Below, piece after piece: positions 59,666-64,000 of a stretch of 64,000 nt of DNA. The DNA is from Hwanghaeella grinnelliae. GTDB lineage: Bacteria; Pseudomonadota; Alphaproteobacteria; UBA8366; Aestuariispiraceae. The notes under the pieces are model-generated. The model saw only the letters and a list, made by a program, of their open reading frames with translations, ran no database searches and had not been told where the DNA came from. Both the position numbers and the translations under genes were made by a program. Numbering within the stretch: the stretch's first letter is position 1; each line of letters starts with the position of its first letter. The stretch spans positions 1,612,001-1,676,000 of the forward strand of contig NZ_SADE01000001.1 in NCBI RefSeq assembly GCF_004005845.1. Direction: 5' to 3'.

Positions 59666-61090
59666 ATGAAACTCGACACCTTGATAGAAGTCTCGCCCGC
59701 CGAAACGCGGGTCGCCCTTGTCGACGAGGAGGGTGTTCTGCATCGCCTGGACGTCCACCGTGCCGGGCGGCCGCCGCTGCAGGGGGCTATCCTGCGGGGC
59801 AGGGTGTCGCGTGTCGAGAAAAGCATGAAGGCGGCCTTCCTGGACCTGGGCGCGTTGGGCGAGGCGCTATTGCCTCGAGCGCATGACGGTCGCGGGCGTC
59901 CGCTGACCGAAGGTCAATGGATGGTGGTGCAGGTATCCCGCGACGCGCAAGGCGGGAAGGGCCCCGCCGTTACCGCTCGGCCCGTTCTGCAGGACCGCTA
60001 TCTCTCCTTCATGCCCTTCGGCCTTCCCAACGATATGCGGGTCGATTTCGACCGGGGGTTGGGCAAGGGCCGTGATCTTGCGCGGGTCAAACGCATGGCC
60101 GAAGCCTTCGATCCGGGCGAAAGCGGGGGCTGGCTTTTCCGTCCCGCCGCCGCCGCGTTGACGCAGGATAGGGACATGTCGGTCCTGACGCGTTGCCGGG
60201 ATGCGCTGCTGGCGCGCTGGCAGGCAGCCCAATCGGCGAATGACGGGACCGCGCCGAAACTGCTTGAAGAAGCGCCGTCTTATTGGGAGGCGTTGGTCCG
60301 CGACGCCCCGCCGACCGGGCGGATCGCAACCGACGACCGCCTTCTGCATGCCAAGATCAAAGCGCTGGCGGAAGAACGTTATCCCGATCTGTTGGACGGG
60401 TTGGTTTTCCACAATGACCGGGAAACCCTGTTCGACGCCACCGCAGTGGAAGACCAGATAGAGGAAGCGACGACCCGGAGGGTACCCTTGACCGGCGGCG
60501 GGGAACTGGTGATCGACGAGACGGAAGCAATGGTCGTCATCGACGTCAATCTGGCCGATGGGGCGTTGGCTCTTCAAGGCGGGGATGCGGCGGTACGCCT
60601 GAATGTGCGCGCGGCGGAAGCGGCCGGACGCCAGATCGTTCTGCGGAACCTGGCCGGCCTGATCGTCATCGATTTCGTGAAGATGAAACAGCGCAGCGAC
60701 GGCAAGCGCGTGATAGAGGCCCTGCGGCGGGGCTTGAAGGGATCCGGCGGTCCCGGCGGCGGGATGGCCGACGTTCTGGGCATGACGGCAGCTGGGCTGG
60801 TCGAAGTGACGCGCCAGCGGTCCGGCCCTAGTCTGACCGAGCAATTGCTCGGCCCCGTTCCGGGCGACAGACCGTTGAGCATCGATAGTCAGGCCTGTGC
60901 CTTGCTGCGCCGGGCGATCCGTCAGACCGGCGGCGGGCGGCCTACGGTTTATGGGCCGAAACCCTTGCTGGACGCGATTAGAACCCGGTTCAAGGAGGCG
61001 CTGGCCGAAACGGAAACGCGCCTGGGACAACCGCTCGATCTGGTCGAACGGGAAGGGCGCGCGGCGGAAATAGTGATGGAGAAGCGCTGA
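59666..61090 (+). CDS. rng: Ribonuclease E/G family protein (RNase G-like, no zinc-link motif)
   Basis: A 474-residue enzyme. Residues about 30-110 hold the S1-like domain ([22 protein letters not shown]). The catalytic DNase-I-like part has [12 protein letters not shown]-type [15 protein letters not shown] and [21 protein letters not shown], so both conserved Asp residues are present, though the normal IDFIDM reads IDFVKM. The CPxCxG zinc-link that follows [18 protein letters not shown] in typical RNase E/G is missing, so tetramer assembly may differ. Start 59666 (MKLDTLIE) fits best; earlier starts are possible. yacG overlaps the stop by 1 base. Confidence 0.88.
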   Translation: MKLDTLIEVSPAETRVALVDEEGVLHRLDVHRAGRPPLQGAILRGRVSRVEKSMKAAFLDLGALGEALLPRAHDGRGRPLTEGQWMVVQVSRDAQGGKGPAVTARPVLQDRYLSFMPFGLPNDMRVDFDRGLGKGRDLARVKRMAEAFDPGESGGWLFRPAAAALTQDRDMSVLTRCRDALLARWQAAQSANDGTAPKLLEEAPSYWEALVRDAPPTGRIATDDRLLHAKIKALAEERYPDLLDGLVFHNDRETLFDATAVEDQIEEATTRRVPLTGGGELVIDETEAMVVIDVNLADGALALQGGDAAVRLNVRAAEAAGRQIVLRNLAGLIVIDFVKMKQRSDGKRVIEALRRGLKGSGGPGGGMADVLGMTAAGLVEVTRQRSGPSLTEQLLGPVPGDRPLSIDSQACALLRRAIRQTGGGRPTVYGPKPLLDAIRTRFKEALAETETRLGQPLDLVEREGRAAEIVMEKR

Positions 61091-61314
61091 TGGCGGGAAA
61101 GGACACCGGGAAAGGCAAGAACCGGCCGATGAATGAAGCGGATTTGGTTGATGAACGGCCGTGCGCGGTCTGCAATCGCCCCGCGAAACCGGAATACCGG
61201 CCTTTCTGTTCCAAGCGTTGCGCGGATGTGGACCTTAACCGGTGGCTCAGTGAACAATACCGCATTCCGACCGAGGAACCGCCGGATGGAGAAGAACCGC
61301 CGCCTGATGCGTGA
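61090..61314 (+). CDS. yacG: DNA gyrase inhibitor YacG
   Basis: A 74-residue zinc-finger protein: the ligands lie in [21 protein letters not shown], followed by [16 protein letters not shown], the YacG signature. E. coli YacG binds GyrB and inhibits gyrase. It starts on the last base of the rng stop (TGATG), so it is coupled to it. The tail is acidic and proline-rich. Confidence 0.93.
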   Translation: MAGKDTGKGKNRPMNEADLVDERPCAVCNRPAKPEYRPFCSKRCADVDLNRWLSEQYRIPTEEPPDGEEPPPDA

Positions 61315-61476
61315 GGCCGCGCGGGCGGTTCGCCACGGCTGACCCGGGTTCCGGATGAGATGCGCCGCCGCAGGAAAAAAATCTTTCACATTTATGCATT
61401 AGGGCTCTGGACACTCCCCCCCGATTTCATTATTCAACCATCTCCTTCGGGCCGCTGGTTCCCAGCGGCGCAATGG

Positions 61477-61552
61477 GCCCAGATAGCTCAGTTGGTAGAG
61501 CATGCGACTGAAAATCGCAGTGTCGGTGGTTCGAATCCTCCTCTGGGCACCA
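61477..61552 (+). tRNA. tRNA-Phe (GAA)
   Basis: 76 nt including the encoded CCA. The acceptor stem is GCCCAGA with TCTGGGC, the D arm TAGCTCAGTTGGTAGAGCA is standard, the anticodon loop CTGAAAA gives GAA, and the T arm contains GGTTCGAATCC. It follows yacG, the usual alphaproteobacterial order. A perfect 8-bp hairpin (61451-61469) lies just upstream. Confidence 0.97.
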
Positions 61553-61636
61553 TTCTCCCTCTCTTCTAAATCCAGGTTGAACCGCTGCACCTGTCGCGGC
61601 CGGTCGTTTTTGTGCTTGTGCCCGTCTCTTAGCCGG

Positions 61637-62959
61637 TCAATAGAGATAGCCGACGGCGCAACTGCCGATGCCCGCTGTCGGTATTGCATAGGTTGCCTTG
61701 TGGGAGCTGCCGGGCTTGACCTTCAAGGTGACTTTTGCGCCTTCGGAATGGGCATGGAGCACGGCGATGCCGTCATCCCGCAGCCGGTCGTGTTGTACAA
61801 ACTGCATGGTCATGCCGTCTGACATACGGACTAGTTGCGCATGCCAGGTTTCGCTGACCAACTGCAGGGTCATTCGGTAGCCGACGGTGGCCCCGCAATC
61901 ATGCCGATACAGGTTTCCCCAGCCAGTGGCATCGGTCCCCGCCAGGACCGCGGTGTAACGGTTGCTGTTCGCCGCCGATGTGCCGCTGGTCGAGGCATCC
62001 CGCGGTCTTGGTTTCTTCGCCTGTATTGCCGCCAGTTGCTGGCCCAGAGTCGGCGTCGTCGATGGTTTGGCGGGTTCTTGGGCGGACGGGGTCGCTGCGG
62101 CGCGCCCCGGCGCGGCCTTCAGTTCGTTAAGCCGTGCCTGCGCATCATCGGCGTAGTCGCTGTCTGGAAAGCGGTCCAGGTATTCCGCAATGACGGTTTC
62201 GTCCGTGGATGCCCTGATCGCGTTCCATACAATGCCTTCCAGGCTGGTGTCCGCCGCGGTGGCGTCGTTTTGGTTTGCTTGAGGCTGGCTGGGAGAAAAC
62301 GTTCCTTGGGCAATGGCGGGTCCCGGACCGCCACGGTCCGTCCGCTCGAAGACTTGGCGCAAGGTGAGGCCCGGCGATGTGATGGCTTGGACGAATTCGG
62401 AAGACATTGTGGCCTCTTGTGCCGCATCTCGCGACCGGCAATCGGCGATCAATACATTCGGCGACTCCGGAATTGGAGCCGTGAACTTGGTTTCAACGCC
62501 GTCTTCCCCCTCGTTTTTGCATAGATCCAGAACGAGCCCGATATTGCTGCTATTCAAACCGGAGAGCGCGCTTAGCAAATCACGGATTGCGTATCCATCG
62601 GCAGCGATATTACCGTCTTCCTCCAAGACTGCTTTGGAGGGGAGAAGATAACTCTCTCCATCGGAAGAAGCGCCGGGAAGTCTGGCGTAAACGATGCCGA
62701 CGGTGTCCGGTCCGGATCTGCCTAATTTGCGGGCGAACACGTCCACAGACCAGGCTATGCCATCGCGATTGGCGACACCGGGATCGATGACCGAATAACC
62801 CGCCCCTCGGAGCGCTGTCCGGAGGGGGGCGCTGTCTTCATCTGGTTCGCTTTCCAGCACCAGGGCCAGCCGTCCCTGCGCATGAGCCGATTGGACAGTG
62901 CACAGAAGTGCTGCCGCGAAAGCCAATTGAAAAAACAGACGCAAAAATCGATAGATCAT
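61637..62959 (-). CDS. Secreted caspase-like (peptidase C14) protein, catalytically degenerate
   Basis: A 440-residue exported protein with signal peptide FFQLAFAAALLCTVQSAHA (cleavage near residue 28). Residues 29-210 follow the caspase p20-like fold: GRLALVLESEPDEDSAPLRTALRGAGYSVI, then IVYARLPGASSDGESYLLPSKA where active relatives have FYYSGHGxQ, then IGLVLDLCKNE with Cys147. The catalytic His is thus replaced while Cys remains. A helical segment WNAIRASTDETVIAEYLDRFPDSDYADDAQARL (typical of caspase-family linkers), a Pro/Ala linker and a C-terminal beta-domain of about 105 residues follow, ending AGIGSCAVGYLY. Start 62959 fits the signal peptide. Confidence 0.78.
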   Translation of the reverse strand: MIYRFLRLFFQLAFAAALLCTVQSAHAQGRLALVLESEPDEDSAPLRTALRGAGYSVIDPGVANRDGIAWSVDVFARKLGRSGPDTVGIVYARLPGASSDGESYLLPSKAVLEEDGNIAADGYAIRDLLSALSGLNSSNIGLVLDLCKNEGEDGVETKFTAPIPESPNVLIADCRSRDAAQEATMSSEFVQAITSPGLTLRQVFERTDRGGPGPAIAQGTFSPSQPQANQNDATAADTSLEGIVWNAIRASTDETVIAEYLDRFPDSDYADDAQARLNELKAAPGRAAATPSAQEPAKPSTTPTLGQQLAAIQAKKPRPRDASTSGTSAANSNRYTAVLAGTDATGWGNLYRHDCGATVGYRMTLQLVSETWHAQLVRMSDGMTMQFVQHDRLRDDGIAVLHAHSEGAKVTLKVKPGSSHKATYAIPTAGIGSCAVGYLY

Positions 62960-63011
62960 TTGAGGCCCTGACCCTTTTCCCCATGTGGCGACCAAGAAAG
63001 TATTTTGCCGA

Positions 63012-63452
63012 CTATTCCAACTGGCCTAAAGCGCAGACCCCAATGTTCGGGATGTTTAGTGAGACACGACCGTTCCTCTTTGGCGACACTTGCAGAACGA
63101 ATTTGTTTCGTGTGCCGCCTTCAAGTCCGTATCTGCCATACATGACGGCCTGGCCGGCTCCCATCCCGGTTTCCGGTTGTTTGAACGTTACCGTATCGTT
63201 GGTGTTCAGGTTTAGGAGTTCGGCTGACCAGGAGCCGTTCCGTTCCTCGATCGTCTTGTATCCGGCCGCCTCCAAGGCGTTCTTGATTAGCGCTGTCCCC
63301 TCGACGAAGGCGGCGTCGGGCACCCTGCTGTACTTTCCGTCACCAAGGATCAGGGCGATCTTGCCGTTTGCCTGTGCGATGGCCGGCGTCATAAGCAGGA
63401 GCGCTGACACAAGGGTGAACCATGCAAATCGTCTTTGCAGAATGTAATACAT
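63012..63452 (-). CDS. Short secreted caspase-like paralogue, apparently internally deleted
   Basis: A 146-residue protein. After a signal peptide (FTLVSALLLMTPAIAQA) come about 40 residues of the caspase N-terminal unit (GKIALILGDGKYSRVPDAAFVEGTALIKNALEAAGYKTI). These join directly to the latter part of the C-terminal beta-domain of the family (GSWSAELLNLN, then FVLQVSPKRNGRVSLNIPNIGVCALGQLE). The catalytic and linker parts of the neighbour are absent. It may be a decayed gene still in frame or a small secreted product. Start 63452 matches the signal peptide. It precedes the larger paralogue by 52 bp. Confidence 0.65.
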   Translation of the reverse strand: MYYILQRRFAWFTLVSALLLMTPAIAQANGKIALILGDGKYSRVPDAAFVEGTALIKNALEAAGYKTIEERNGSWSAELLNLNTNDTVTFKQPETGMGAGQAVMYGRYGLEGGTRNKFVLQVSPKRNGRVSLNIPNIGVCALGQLE

Positions 63453-63634
63453 GCCGGCTCGACCCCTTCCAGACGCTTGAATCGGATAACGGCCAAGCGT
63501 TGCCCAGGGCAAATATCTAGCAATCCGTGTGCGTTCGGGAAAGGCCGTCGTGACGCTATCTGTTGGGCGTTAGCAGACTTGATGCGGTCCTAGCAGCCGT
63601 GTTCTGCGCTGGAGAAAGAGGATTGTTCCCGGGT

Positions 63635-64000
63635 TCAACTCGCATAGCCGAAGGCACAGTTTCCGATACCGGAGATCGGAATGGATAGGGTGATTTTTCC
63701 CTTTTTGACGGGATTGACGCGCAAAAACATTTTTCTCGCTGCGAATGAATCGTAGGTCAGAAAACCGTGCAGCATCACCGTGCCATCCGCGTTCGATTCT
63801 TCGCGTTGCTTGAAATCGAATACGATTTTTCCATCGGAATGAAACAGCTGTGCCACCCACTGGCCCTCCTGGCCTTTCAGGTTCATTCGGTAGGTGATGT
63901 CGGCACCACATATCGGAAGGTAGTAACCGGCAAAGCCCGGTGCATCCGTGCCGGTCAAAATTGCAGTGAGCTTGCTGGCTGTTTGCCGGTCATCTCTACT
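63635..64000 (-). CDS. C-terminal part of a third caspase-like-family paralogue, runs off the window
   Basis: The frame is open to the right edge, so only the C-terminal about 121 residues are seen. They match the shared C-terminal beta-domain: TAILTGTDAPGFAGYYLPICGADITYRMNL, QWVAQLFHSDGKIVFDFKQRE and ITLSIPISGIGNCAFGYAS, aligning with the first paralogue (TAVLAGTDATGWGNLYRHDCGATVGYRMTL and so on). Whether a caspase-like domain lies upstream cannot be seen. The domain has two conserved cysteines that could form a disulfide. Confidence 0.7.
   Translation of the reverse strand, partial: SRDDRQTASKLTAILTGTDAPGFAGYYLPICGADITYRMNLKGQEGQWVAQLFHSDGKIVFDFKQREESNADGTVMLHGFLTYDSFAARKMFLRVNPVKKGKITLSIPISGIGNCAFGYAS

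Noticed and set aside
59867-61030. Minus-strand frame of 387 codons opposite rng
   Set aside because: Shadow of the RNase G-like gene; no recognisable domain.
61451-61469. Perfect 8-bp hairpin before tRNA-Phe as a terminator
   Set aside because: No T-run follows and the tRNA begins 8 bp later; it may be part of the leader, so no terminator was called.
1-64000. CRISPR arrays, insertion sequences, prophage genes, integrase or attachment sites
   Set aside because: No regularly spaced repeats, transposase, integrase or phage structural genes were seen anywhere in the window; tRNA-Phe has no nearby integrase or duplicated 3' end.

Overview
The window reads as one chromosomal stretch of a GC-rich Gram-negative alphaproteobacterium, probably Rhodospirillales-like. 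The evidence is the hisG-hisD-UPF0262-phosphatase-maf-rng-yacG-tRNA-Phe block, the alternative (carboxyspermidine) polyamine route, BoxR-type regulation, and ABC/TRAP uptake systems beside acyl-CoA catabolism. Genus and species cannot be told from the sequence alone. No insertion sequence, phage, CRISPR array or plasmid function was seen.

Layout. 0-4.6 kb: the 3'-truncated end of a lipid A phosphoethanolamine transferase gene, an orphan SdhB/FrdB-like iron-sulfur subunit and a hot-dog thioesterase, divergent from an Old Yellow Enzyme (OYE) and an SDR. 4.6-7.7 kb: DMT exporter, beta-hydroxyacid dehydrogenase, PhyH-type oxygenase. 7.9-10.6 kb: a cytosolic trypsin-like protease/NUC1 nuclease fusion with a lysine-rich tail, then a periplasmic histidine phosphatase. 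10.6-30 kb: a large aromatic-acid region. A minus-strand block runs FAD monooxygenase, aryl-CoA ligase, 5'-nucleotidase, gentisate dioxygenase, fumarylpyruvate hydrolase, then a branched-chain-type ABC transporter. It is flanked by IclR and MarR regulators, then an MBL hydrolase, alpha/beta hydrolase, benzoate-CoA ligase and flavodoxin divergent from a BoxR/BzdR regulator, then a cupin dioxygenase divergent from another MarR. 30-41 kb: STAS-like/RND/MFP efflux operon, a small secreted protein and a PAS protein, a TAXI-TRAP transporter, 3-hydroxyacyl-CoA dehydrogenase. 41-54 kb: HD-GYP protein, slyX, polyamine genes, LysR/SDR pair, assorted small enzymes, MlaC, and a GDT1-type Mn exporter under a yybP-ykoY riboswitch. 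54-61.5 kb: MFS transporter and the conserved housekeeping block. 61.6-64 kb: a tandem family of secreted caspase-like (catalytically degenerate) proteins running off the window.

How it fits together. The central block looks like a CoA-dependent route to gentisate: uptake, CoA activation, ring hydroxylation by a salicylyl-CoA-5-hydroxylase-like flavoprotein, thioester cleavage, gentisate cleavage, fumarylpyruvate hydrolysis. A 19-bp AT-rich sequence with a perfect 12-bp palindrome occurs, inverted, both upstream of the OYE gene (2.3 kb) and upstream of the ABC-transporter binding protein (15.4 kb). This suggests that the two separated clusters share one regulator. The OYE and the monooxygenase together would match the two halves of the fused 2-aminobenzoyl-CoA monooxygenase/reductase type, here unfused. 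The most novel-looking items are the protease-nuclease fusion and the tandem pseudo-caspase family.
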